A DNA stretch of 9,035 bases from Oscillospiraceae bacterium (GTDB taxonomy: Bacteria > Bacillota > Clostridia > Oscillospirales > Oscillospiraceae), in assembly GCA_017558545.1 (NCBI GenBank), contig JAFYUG010000101.1:1-9035 (forward strand), in the 5' to 3' direction. Of the stretch, positions 1-5,512 are shown in pieces (position 1 is the stretch's first letter; each line of letters begins with the position of its first letter). The translations under genes and the position numbers were made by a program. The notes beneath the pieces were generated by a model, which saw nothing but the letters and a program-made list of their open reading frames with translations, made no database searches and was not told the origin of the DNA.

Positions 1-321
1 CTTGTTGAGGAGGGGGACAAAAAGGCCGTTTTGGTTTGGAATACCATGATTTATCAGTGCTGCAAGCAGATTGGCGCTATGGCAACTGTGCTGGAAGGCA
101 AGGTGGACGGCATTTTGCTCACCGGCGGCCTTGTGCGCTATGCCGACATAGTGGAGGGCATCACCCGCCGCTGCGGCTGGATAGCTCCCATCAGCGTTTA
201 CCCCGGCGAGATGGAGCAGCAGGCCATGGCCTACTCCGTGCTGAAGGTGCTCCACGGCGAAATGGAGGCCATCCGCTACGCAGGCAAACCCGTATGGGAA
301 GGCTTTGACTTTATAGATTAA
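1..321 (+). CDS. buk: Butyrate kinase, C-terminal part (5' end outside window)
   Basis: The reading frame is open from base 1 and ends at TAA 319-321, giving the last 106 residues of a protein whose family is usually about 355 residues long. Butyrate kinase converts butyryl phosphate and ADP to butyrate and ATP in the cytoplasm, the last step of the Ptb-Buk butyrate route. Seen in the sequence: the C-terminal signature of the acetate/butyrate kinase family, including the stretch IGAMATVLEGKVDGILLTGG (window codons about 25-44), followed by IAPISVYPGEMEQQAMAYS, which closely resembles clostridial Buk proteins. An apparent TTG start at 31 is only an internal codon; the frame continues upstream. 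The gene ends directly on a terminator, so it is the last gene of its transcript; a phosphate butyryltransferase gene would be expected upstream, outside the window. The alternative is a branched-chain or 2-methyl fatty acid kinase of the same family, which this fragment cannot exclude. Confidence 0.9.
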   Translation, partial: LVEEGDKKAVLVWNTMIYQCCKQIGAMATVLEGKVDGILLTGGLVRYADIVEGITRRCGWIAPISVYPGEMEQQAMAYSVLKVLHGEMEAIRYAGKPVWEGFDFID

Positions 322-357
322 AAAAATAATCCCCTCGAAAGAGGGGATTATTTTTTT
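321..357. terminator. Intrinsic terminator, probably bidirectional
   Basis: A perfect 16-bp stem pairs 321-336 with 341-356 around a GAAA tetraloop (337-340). The core is CCCCTC/GAGGGG, and a run of seven T (351-357) lies on the plus strand. On the minus strand the A-run at 321-326 provides the matching T-run, so the same hairpin can end butyrate kinase transcripts and also the ABC transporter transcripts arriving from the right. The left arm starts on the last base of the buk stop codon. Confidence 0.93.
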
Positions 358-360
358 AGC

Positions 361-446
361 ATTTCCGAAGGAAATATATCGCAGGCAAAGCCTATATCGC
401 ATATCAATAGATATATATCGCAGATTTGCAAAGCAAATCTATATCG
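361..446. repeat. Phased array of four different palindromes spaced by ATATCGC
   Basis: Four short perfect hairpins with unrelated stems follow each other, each trailed by the same 7-nt linker. Hairpin 1 is ATTTCC-GAA-GGAAAT (361-375), linker ATATCGC (376-382). Hairpin 2 is AGGC-AAA-GCCT (383-393), linker ATATCGC (394-400). Hairpin 3 is ATATC-AATA-GATAT (401-414), linker ATATCGC (415-421). Hairpin 4 is AGATTTGC-AAA-GCAAATCT (422-440), linker ATATCG then T (441-447). No base lies outside this pattern. A degenerate fifth unit, CC-GCAA-GG, may follow at 448-455. The array begins three bases after the terminator T-run. The function is unknown; it could be a mobile repeat cluster or a protein-binding array. 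Confidence 0.85.
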
Positions 447-460
447 TCCGCAAGGGGGGG

Positions 461-545
461 ACGGATTGCCACGTCGCAAGCCCTCTCAGTCTGGCCTGCG
501 GCCAGCCAGCTCCCCCAGAGGGGGAGCCAAGTCCTCGCAATGACC
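461..545 (-). repeat. Repeat family A, copy 1, interrupted by another repeat
   Basis: Read on the minus strand, the outer parts are GGTCATTGCGAGGA (532-545) and GCGACGTGGCAATCCGT (461-477). The same two blocks occur almost contiguously in the copy at 4258-4295, where only seven bases separate them. Here they are separated by 54 bases (478-531) that carry a complete copy of a different repeat. The ends contain ATTGC/GCAAT complementarity, so the intact element can fold into a hairpin. Confidence 0.8.
481..528 (-). repeat. Repeat family S, copy nested inside family A
   Basis: This element has two perfect hairpins: CTGGCC-TGC-GGCCAG (491-505) and GCTCCCCC-AGA-GGGGGAGC (509-527). On the minus strand it reads GGCTCCCC...GGGGAGCTGGC...CAGACTGAGAGGG, matching the layout of the two plus-strand copies at 4067-4118 and 4131-4188. 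It is bracketed by AAG at 478-480 and AAG at 529-531, which resembles a 3-bp target duplication but could be chance. Confidence 0.78.
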
Positions 546-566
546 TGAATGTTAGCTTATGCCATT

Positions 567-593
567 GTAGGGGCGGCAATCTGCCGCCCGCCC
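567..593 (+). repeat. Repeat family C, copy 1
   Basis: Constant ends GTAGGGGCG and CGCCCGCCC enclose a perfect palindrome, GGGCGGCA-ATC-TGCCGCCC (571-589). Two more members lie in the opposite orientation at 4212-4237 and 4304-4331, with different but still complementary centres. Confidence 0.75.
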
Positions 594-610
594 ACGGATG
601 AAGGAAATGT

Positions 611-646
611 CGCCTCCCCTATTCGAGGGGAGCCTTTAAAAGCGGA
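611..646 (+). repeat. Short hairpin repeat, left member of an inverted pair around the permease gene
   Basis: The stem is GCCTCCCCT (612-620) with AGGGGAGCC (626-634), one C-C mismatch and loop ATTCG. The unit continues as TTTAAAAGCGGA up to 646. Its reverse complement recurs at 4353-4386 with one substitution and a 2-nt indel. It ends eight bases short of the permease stop codon. No T-run follows on either strand, so it is not a standard intrinsic terminator, though it may protect the 3' end of the mRNA. Confidence 0.8.
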
Positions 647-653
647 ATTTAAT

Positions 654-3600
654 TCATTCTCTCTCGCTGAGCAAGCTCATGAGGTGGGTTCTGCCAACGG
701 CCATGACGGAGAGGGCGGCGCCAAGGAGATAGCATAGGGCGAATATACCCACGGCGCCAAGCCATGCCAGCGAGCCGGTTATGGCCAAAAGTCCTATGCA
801 GCCAACTATGCTGCCTATAAGACAGAGCATGGTCTGCTCAAGGAAGAAGGAGAAAAATACCCGCATCTTGCTTGCGCCAAGGCCACGCAAAATGGCAAAC
901 TCCATTCTTCGGGAGTTGACCATCAGCCATGACACGATGAAGCCCAATAGCGCCACAAGGGCGAAGAGCACGGGGAAGAGCAGCTGACTAAAGGAAATAT
1001 AGCGGCCAAGACCACCAACGGTCTCCACAAAGGAGCGGTCAAAGAGCAGCACGGTGGTGCGGTTTGAACGGAGAGAGTCCACCCGGGTGAAGCTCTTTTC
1101 GTGGAGATAGTCTCTGAGCTCGTCCAGCTTCCCCGCATCGGAGAGGGTGAAGGCGCAGCTTCCGAAGCGGCTGTGGAAGTAAAAATACTTATCTCTGTCC
1201 TGATTGGTGTGAAACTGCAGATCCACGCGTTCGCCGTTGGGGAGGAGATCCTCCTCGCCTGTTATCCAATCCTCGTCGCACCACAAAGTCAGGGGAACAT
1301 AGATATTGGCATCTCCGCCCGCCTGGGCAAAAGAGCCCACGATGAGCATTTCGCGGCCAAATTCCCACACATCCCCGTCGATAATAGCGCGGAAGTTTAT
1401 TATTCGGCTGTCACCTATACCAAGCCCGATCCGCTCAAGCAGAGATTCCGGCATGAGACAGGGAATGGTGTCGGCCTCCTTTTCTGCGGGAAGCACAGCT
1501 CTGGAGCCAAGGTGCTCTATAGTCTCCAAAACGGAGGCGCAGGCCTCGGGATCGGAAAGGAAGCTCTCATTCCAGCCGGAAAGCCAGGTGATCTCCGGAA
1601 CGCCCGAATAGATAAACTCCGGGGCAGCGTCCATGCCGTTGAGGGCCACCACTTCCGGCTGCTTGCCTATCCATGCCTGACGGGCCTCCTGCGCAAAGGA
1701 GCTTGTACCGAAGGCGGGAATTTCTTCCCCCAGCCAGTAGTTGAAGCCCTTGGAAACATATATGCCCTCCAGCATACCGCTTTTCCACAGGGTTCTGGCA
1801 TTTTCCGCGGAGACCGTAAGCTCCGTGCTGCGCCGACCGTTGGTGCTGACGGCGCGTCCGGTGATTTCCGCATCCCTGTATAGGGCGTCCATTTGCTCGC
1901 CCCATCCCGCGGAGGCGTTGGCCAGAATGCCGAGGAATATGCTGAGCACCAGAGCCGCCGCAGGCACTACACCGCTGCGCCAGCCCCCTCTGCGGGCGGA
2001 GAGCAGGGCAAAGCGCATAGCTCCCTTGCCTATGAGGGAAGTGCCGCCCTTGGGAACGCGGACGGACATTTTGCCCTTTTTGGGAGCGGTTTGCTTTCGG
2101 GCAATGCGGAGAAATACCCAGCAGAAAAGAAGGCTGAGAATAAAGATAAAGCAAAATGCTGCGGCGGCAGGCCAAAGGGGAGTTTCACCCATGGCGGCAG
2201 CGCCTTTGCTTACGCCAACGGCGGCCTCGCTATAGCGGCTGTCCACAGCGTAAAGCTCCGTGGCGGCGGAAAAGGCCGCTTCTATAATTGTACCGAGGGC
2301 GGCTCCGCCTGCAAATGCGCCTATGGCGGAGGCAATGCCGGAAATAATTACCGCGCCGGAGAGCAGCCAGAGGCTGATTTTGGCGCCGGGAGTTCCGAGG
2401 GAGAAGAGCACATTCACAGTCTCCCTCTGCCTTCCCACAAAGAGATAGGCGAAGAGGAATATAACAGCCAGCGCACCCAGCGCTGAGGCAAGAGTCACCG
2501 CCGTGGCGGTGGTTTTCATGGTCTCAAGAGGCTGGGCCGCTCCGGAGTAGCCCTGGTCGAAAAGGCTCACCCGAACTCCGTCGCCGCAAAGAGCCTCTAT
2601 GGCCTCGGCGGCGCTGCGGGCGGAGGCGTTGTCCAGCAGGGCGCGGCCCAGAGTGTAGCCGTAAAGCTCACCGCCGAAAGCTCCCTCGGCCTCGCTTACC
2701 CAGACATAGCCATAGCTGTCCTCGGGGCCGTCGGCAATGCCCACAATCTCAAGCCGTGCGCTGCGGCCGTCCGGCTCCATGTCGAAGCGGTCGTCGTGCC
2801 CGGAGGCAAAGTAGTCAAGGCTGATTTGGTCCCCGATGCCAAGCCCCGTCACGCGCACAATATCCCGGCTCACAGTGCAGACGCCTTGTTCCCCTGCTGC
2901 AGGGAGGCGTCCTTCGCTTAAACGAAATATAGACTGCTGAAAGGCCTCAAGGGAGGCGATATCGGAGCTGGCCTCCACGGTGACATAGTTGTTGGCCCGG
3001 GCGTAGTAATCGGCATATTCATAAAACAGGGGGTCCGCTTCCGTTTCCTTGGTGTCCTGAACGGGAGATATGGGGCAGCCCTCGTAAAAATCCGTTATGC
3101 TGAAGCGCAGATGGGATGAGTTGGAGGTAGTGAACTGGCCGTGGATGGTGTAGCGACGCCCCTTTTCCGGGGTGAAATCGTGGCCGTTGAAGTCGATTAT
3201 CATGGCCTTGGTGCCCTCCACGTCCCGGGCGTAGATAATGTCGTTGGCAATGGCGGTATAGCCGTCGGTATACTCGCCCATGTAGCTGTACATCCGATAG
3301 CCCGTGTTGGTCAGGGAGTCATGGAACCATTCAATGTTATAGATGAAGTCGAAAAGAGCGGGAGAGACCAATTTTTCCTCGCCGTCCATGACGCAGCGGT
3401 AGATGGTGTTGTCAAGGAGTATGTAGCTTTCGGGAAGCTCCCATTCCTCCCATATAAGTATTTCTCCGCTTATGGGGTCGGAGGTCCAGATGCAGAGATC
3501 ACCGGGGAGGCCATAGTCTTTCATGTTGCTTTTCGTATAAAGAGGGAGAATGCCGGTATCAAAGTCCCCGGTGCGTATTCTGGCTTCCCAGTTGACGGTG

Positions 3601-4055
3601 CTCATAGCGGCAAAGGTCTCGGGCATCGCTTCCTCGCTTTGGCTGAAGTGGCCGAATTTCTTCTGCGGCGCAAACTGGGTGAACTCAATAATTGCGTTGG
3701 CGGAGTAAGCGCTCTCACCAAGACGGTTGTAGCCATCCAGATAAGCAAGGGAGCTTTCCCGGCTCTCCCAGAGCTTCACCCCGGGTACGGCTGCGATAGC
3801 CTCTGCATCCAGAGCTTCAAGAGCGGCGCGGGCATAGTCGTCCGCGGCGTTTTCGTCGGGGTAGTCCGGACCCATATACTCCACAAGGGCAATGGTGGTA
3901 TAGTTTTCGTCCAGCTCACGAAGCTGCGCCGAGCAATAGGCCCACATTCCCGCGCCGAGGGTGAGGGACAGGCACATGAGCAGTATAAGCACGGCAAAAA
4001 GCGCCGTGCGCCATTTGCCGCGAAGGGCGGATAATATTCCGTTTCGTAATATCAT
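654..4055 (-). CDS. Large FtsX-type ABC transporter permease, two fused halves (MacB/LolCE superfamily)
   Basis: This 1133-residue membrane protein is the permease partner of the ATPase encoded just upstream. Members of this type VII ABC superfamily do not carry substrates through a classic channel; they use ATP-driven conformational change to extract or push lipids, lipoproteins, peptides or drugs outside the membrane. Seen in the sequence: one N-terminal membrane segment (about 17-40), a large external domain (about 41-516), three segments (about 517-540, 562-592, 628-650), a linker, one segment (about 696-714), a second external domain (about 715-1020) and three final segments (about 1021-1045, 1066-1096, 1099-1120). 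The halves match in plan: GLGIGD occurs at 404-409 and again at 877-882, and the cytoplasmic loops GRQRETVNVLFSLGTPGAKI (541-560) and RRMEFAILRGLGASKMRV (1049-1066) correspond. The ATG at 4055 has AAGGA eight bases upstream. The substrate is unknown; no two-component or resistance gene nearby points to one. Confidence 0.88.
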   Translation of the reverse strand: MILRNGILSALRGKWRTALFAVLILLMCLSLTLGAGMWAYCSAQLRELDENYTTIALVEYMGPDYPDENAADDYARAALEALDAEAIAAVPGVKLWESRESSLAYLDGYNRLGESAYSANAIIEFTQFAPQKKFGHFSQSEEAMPETFAAMSTVNWEARIRTGDFDTGILPLYTKSNMKDYGLPGDLCIWTSDPISGEILIWEEWELPESYILLDNTIYRCVMDGEEKLVSPALFDFIYNIEWFHDSLTNTGYRMYSYMGEYTDGYTAIANDIIYARDVEGTKAMIIDFNGHDFTPEKGRRYTIHGQFTTSNSSHLRFSITDFYEGCPISPVQDTKETEADPLFYEYADYYARANNYVTVEASSDIASLEAFQQSIFRLSEGRLPAAGEQGVCTVSRDIVRVTGLGIGDQISLDYFASGHDDRFDMEPDGRSARLEIVGIADGPEDSYGYVWVSEAEGAFGGELYGYTLGRALLDNASARSAAEAIEALCGDGVRVSLFDQGYSGAAQPLETMKTTATAVTLASALGALAVIFLFAYLFVGRQRETVNVLFSLGTPGAKISLWLLSGAVIISGIASAIGAFAGGAALGTIIEAAFSAATELYAVDSRYSEAAVGVSKGAAAMGETPLWPAAAAFCFIFILSLLFCWVFLRIARKQTAPKKGKMSVRVPKGGTSLIGKGAMRFALLSARRGGWRSGVVPAAALVLSIFLGILANASAGWGEQMDALYRDAEITGRAVSTNGRRSTELTVSAENARTLWKSGMLEGIYVSKGFNYWLGEEIPAFGTSSFAQEARQAWIGKQPEVVALNGMDAAPEFIYSGVPEITWLSGWNESFLSDPEACASVLETIEHLGSRAVLPAEKEADTIPCLMPESLLERIGLGIGDSRIINFRAIIDGDVWEFGREMLIVGSFAQAGGDANIYVPLTLWCDEDWITGEEDLLPNGERVDLQFHTNQDRDKYFYFHSRFGSCAFTLSDAGKLDELRDYLHEKSFTRVDSLRSNRTTVLLFDRSFVETVGGLGRYISFSQLLFPVLFALVALLGFIVSWLMVNSRRMEFAILRGLGASKMRVFFSFFLEQTMLCLIGSIVGCIGLLAITGSLAWLGAVGIFALCYLLGAALSVMAVGRTHLMSLLSERE

Positions 4056-4066
4056 AAAATCATTCC

Positions 4067-4118
4067 TTTTAAAGGCTTCCCCTTGAGGGGAAGCTGTCAG
4101 CGAAGCTGACTGATGAGG
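4067..4118 (+). repeat. Repeat family S, copy 2
   Basis: The element starts TTTTAAAGGCT and contains two perfect hairpins, GCTTCCCC-TTGA-GGGGAAGC (4075-4094) and GTCAGC-GAA-GCTGAC (4096-4110), then TGATGAGG. It lies immediately upstream of the permease ribosome-binding site; on the transcribed (minus) strand the AAGGA of that site directly adjoins the element, so the hairpins fall in the untranslated leader of the permease cistron. Confidence 0.8.
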
Positions 4119-4130
4119 TGTTACGGAAGC

Positions 4131-4188
4131 TTTTAAGGCTCGCCCCTACGGGGAGAGCTGGCAGATGCATAGCGGCTGACTGAGAGGG
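4131..4188 (+). repeat. Repeat family S, copy 3, in tandem with copy 2
   Basis: Starting TTTTAAGGCT, it follows the same plan as copy 2 in the same orientation: a first hairpin with CCCC-TAC-GGGG (4143-4153), then GAGCTGGCAG, a diverged centre, and CGGCTGACTGAGAGGGG. The second stem is less regular than in the other copies. The first loop carries CGCCCCTAC, the outer motif of repeat family C, so this copy may be chimeric. Confidence 0.7.
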
Positions 4189-4211
4189 GCAAGGTTTCTG
4201 AGCTTTGCAAA

Positions 4212-4237
4212 GGCGGGCTAACACAGTTCGCCCCTAC
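4212..4237 (-). repeat. Repeat family C, copy 2
   Basis: On the minus strand it begins GTAGGGGCG and ends GCCCGCC, as in the copy at 567-593, but the centre is different: GGGC-T-AAC, loop ACA, GTT-C-GCCC (4215-4233, given on the plus strand), with one T-C mismatch. The ends are conserved while the stem sequence has changed on both sides. Confidence 0.68.
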
Positions 4238-4257
4238 TTGACACCGACTAAAATTTA

Positions 4258-4295
4258 GGTCATTGCGAGGAGCCGCAGGCGACGTGACAATCCGT
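4258..4295 (+). repeat. Repeat family A, copy 2 (uninterrupted)
   Basis: It reads GGTCATTGCGAGGA, then GCCGCAG, then GCGACGTGACAATCCGT. The outer blocks match copy 1 (461-545, opposite orientation) with one substitution. This 38-nt form is the intact reference that shows copy 1 has gained an internal segment. Confidence 0.8.
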
Positions 4296-4303
4296 AACCT
4301 CTA

Positions 4304-4331
4304 CCGGCGGCAGCAAGCAGCCGCCCTACGG
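4304..4331 (-). repeat. Repeat family C, copy 3
   Basis: On the minus strand it starts CCGTAGGGCGGC and ends GCCGCCGG. The stem pairs GGCGGC (4306-4311) with GCCGCC (4320-4325), and an inner GC-AA-GC can extend it beyond an A-A mismatch. It adjoins family A copy 2 with an 8-nt gap. Confidence 0.65.
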
Positions 4332-4352
4332 TGGTGCAAAAATGCAAAGTTC

Positions 4353-4386
4353 TCCGCTTAAAGGCTCCCCACGAATAGGGGAGGCG
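4353..4386 (-). repeat. Short hairpin repeat, right member of an inverted pair
   Basis: It is the reverse complement of 611-646 apart from one substitution in the loop-proximal base and a 2-nt deletion in the A-run. The stem is GGCTCCCC (4363-4370) with GGGGAGGC (4378-4385), one mismatch. It ends four bases before the ATPase stop codon, so both members sit directly 3' of a gene of this operon, but in opposite orientations. Confidence 0.8.
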
Positions 4387-4390
4387 GCAA

Positions 4391-5056
4391 TTATTCCTTC
4401 ACCGCGCCGTCGCGAAGCTCCAAAATGGTGTCCGCCTTGGCGGCAAGAGCCATGTCATGGGTGACTATAATAACGCAGTAGCCCTCTTCGTGGGCAAGGC
4501 GAAGCAAAAGCTCCGCAATATTTTCACTGTTGGCTGTGTCCAGATTGCCCGTGGGCTCGTCGGCGAGGAGTATGCCCGTGTCCATGCCCAGCGCTCTTGC
4601 AATGGCAACGCGCTGCTGCTCGCCGCCGGAGAGCATAGTGGGGTAGCGGTCAAGGGCGCTTTCGGGCAGCCCCACTCTGGCAACAAGCTCAGCAGCCTTT
4701 GCTCTTGCGGCCTTGGGCTTCATGCCCCGAAGCTCCATGGGGTACATTACGTTTTCGGCCACGGTGAGCAGAGGAAAAAGACGGAAGGACTGGTAAATAA
4801 CCGCAACCTTTTCTCTTCGGTAAAGCTCGGGGCTGATATCCGCCGTGGAAACGCCGTTGCAGATAACCTCGCCGCCGGTGGGCTGATCCAAGCCCGCCAT
4901 AAGGCTCAGCAGGGTGGTTTTGCCGCTGCCGCTTCGTCCAACGATGGCGTGGACCTTACCGGACTCAAAGCTATGGCTTATGCCCTTGAGAGCCTCCACC
5001 TTCTGATACTGGGTTTTATATGTATATCGCACATCGCGCAAAACCAATGTTGCCAT
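4391..5056 (-). CDS. ABC transporter ATPase, MacB/LolD family
   Basis: A 221-residue ATP-binding subunit, normal length for LolD/MacB-type ATPases, which act as cytoplasmic dimers driving FtsX-type permeases. Seen in the sequence: Walker A GRSGSGKTT (40-48), Q-loop Q89 in IYQSFRLFPLLTV, signature LSGGEQQRV (142-150), Walker B ILLADEP (162-168) followed by the family-typical TGNLD, and H-loop H200 in VTHD. All catalytic motifs are intact. The start is taken at ATG 5056, because GGGAGGA lies seven bases upstream and the protein then begins directly with the first strand of the nucleotide-binding domain. A longer in-frame extension to 5248 has no family resemblance and runs through the promoter. 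The gene is followed by the FtsX-type permease on the same strand; the 335-nt gap between them is unusually long for such a pair and is filled with repeats. The substrate is unknown. Confidence 0.93.
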   Translation of the reverse strand: MATLVLRDVRYTYKTQYQKVEALKGISHSFESGKVHAIVGRSGSGKTTLLSLMAGLDQPTGGEVICNGVSTADISPELYRREKVAVIYQSFRLFPLLTVAENVMYPMELRGMKPKAARAKAAELVARVGLPESALDRYPTMLSGGEQQRVAIARALGMDTGILLADEPTGNLDTANSENIAELLLRLAHEEGYCVIIVTHDMALAAKADTILELRDGAVKE

Positions 5057-5098
5057 GGTAAATCCTCCCAAAAGAAGTCTTGAAGAATGTATTATCCC

Positions 5099-5128
5099 AT
5101 TATAACTCATCTTCACCCCAAAGGGCAA
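5099..5128 (-). promoter_or_regulatory. Candidate promoter of the ABC transporter operon
   Basis: On the minus strand a perfect -10 box TATAAT (5104-5099) stands 18 bases after TTGCCC (5128-5123), a 4-of-6 match to the sigma-A -35 box. Transcription would start near 5092, leaving a leader of about 36 nt before the ATPase start, which includes its GGGAGGA ribosome-binding site. Confidence 0.55.
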
Positions 5129-5269
5129 GTGGGACATATAAGGGAAAGGGGAAGGGGACAAAATGCGGCAAAAAGCAATAAAGCTATAATTTGCCGAGGG
5201 CTTACATATACTAAAATTGGGCAAAAGCTGATATGCAAAAAATGCCATAATTTTTACAAAAATAGCATA

Positions 5270-5317
5270 TGAACAAGTTCACTTTTGTGCAAAATAATAA
5301 GAACGCCGTTCACTTTT
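5270..5317. promoter_or_regulatory. Tandem GAAC/GTTC dyads, operator-like
   Basis: Two similar units lie in direct orientation: TGAAC-AA-GTTCACTTTT (5270-5286) and GAAC-GCC-GTTCACTTTT (5301-5317). Each is an inverted repeat of GAAC, and they share the ten bases GTTCACTTTT. Their centres are about 30 bases apart, close to three helical turns, so one protein could occupy both on the same DNA face. They lie about 90-130 bases upstream of the rightward promoter. The regulator is not identifiable from the window. Confidence 0.5.
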
Positions 5318-5402
5318 ACCTATTTTTGCTATGATTTTATAGTGAAAATGCATAAATAAAAAAAGCCAATGTGACATAATTACCAAACTTGTATGGATGG
5401 TA

Positions 5403-5431
5403 TTGCAATAAAAAAATATTGGTTATATAAT
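5403..5431 (+). promoter_or_regulatory. Candidate promoter of the V-ATPase operon
   Basis: TTGCAA (5403-5408, 4 of 6 to the sigma-A -35 box) is followed after exactly 17 bases by a perfect TATAAT (5426-5431). Transcription would begin near 5438, giving a leader of about 75 nt before the first gene. The leader's ribosome-binding site GGAGGT (5496-5501) lies within a small possible hairpin, CACC-GGA-GGTG (5492-5502), which may weaken translation slightly. Confidence 0.65.
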
Positions 5432-5512
5432 TCACAATAGCGGAATTTTCGATTTAAAGTAACTTAGTTTTGGCTTAAAAATTATAAACTCCACCGGAGG
5501 TGCAGATAAAAA

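Larger units (their letters stand above)
5057..5512. other. Divergent AT-rich control region
   Basis: This 456-base spacer separates the leftward ABC operon from the rightward V-ATPase operon. I see no gene in it. It is much richer in A and T than the flanking coding DNA and free of the GC-rich repeats that fill the other two spacers. It holds one candidate promoter for each direction, a purine-rich tract (about 5139-5160), and two tandem dyads (5270-5317). A weak dyad TACCA/TGGTA (5381-5385, 5398-5402) abuts the rightward -35 box and could be a regulator site. Confidence 0.6.

Noticed and set aside
361..446. CRISPR array interpretation of the palindrome array
   Set aside because: The constant part is only 7 nt and the variable parts are 11-19 nt perfect palindromes, unlike CRISPR repeats (over 20 nt) and spacers (about 30 nt); no cas gene is present.
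611..646. Rho-independent terminator of the permease gene
   Set aside because: The hairpin has no T-run on the minus strand. The next true terminator for leftward transcripts is the bidirectional one at 321-357.
549..737. A 62-codon plus-strand frame in the convergent spacer
   Set aside because: It is composed of repeat sequence and the antisense end of the permease gene, with no ribosome-binding site.
3141..4034. A 297-codon plus-strand frame, and a similar 260-codon frame at 1101-1883
   Set aside because: Both lie antisense within the permease gene, whose membrane topology and paired motifs are convincing; neither has a credible ribosome-binding site or family resemblance.
4238..4243. A perfect TTGACA on the plus strand in the ATPase-permease gap
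   Set aside because: No -10-like hexamer lies at 16-18 bases (CATTGC at the 17-base spacing), and it points against the direction of both neighbouring genes.
5057..5248. A 64-residue N-terminal extension of the ABC ATPase
   Set aside because: It would run through a perfect TATAAT box and lacks family similarity; ATG 5056 has GGGAGGA at ideal distance and gives the standard ATPase length.
5270..5317. LexA (SOS) boxes
   Set aside because: The Firmicutes LexA site is GAAC-N4-GTTC; here the half-sites are separated by two and three bases, and no DNA-damage gene is adjacent.
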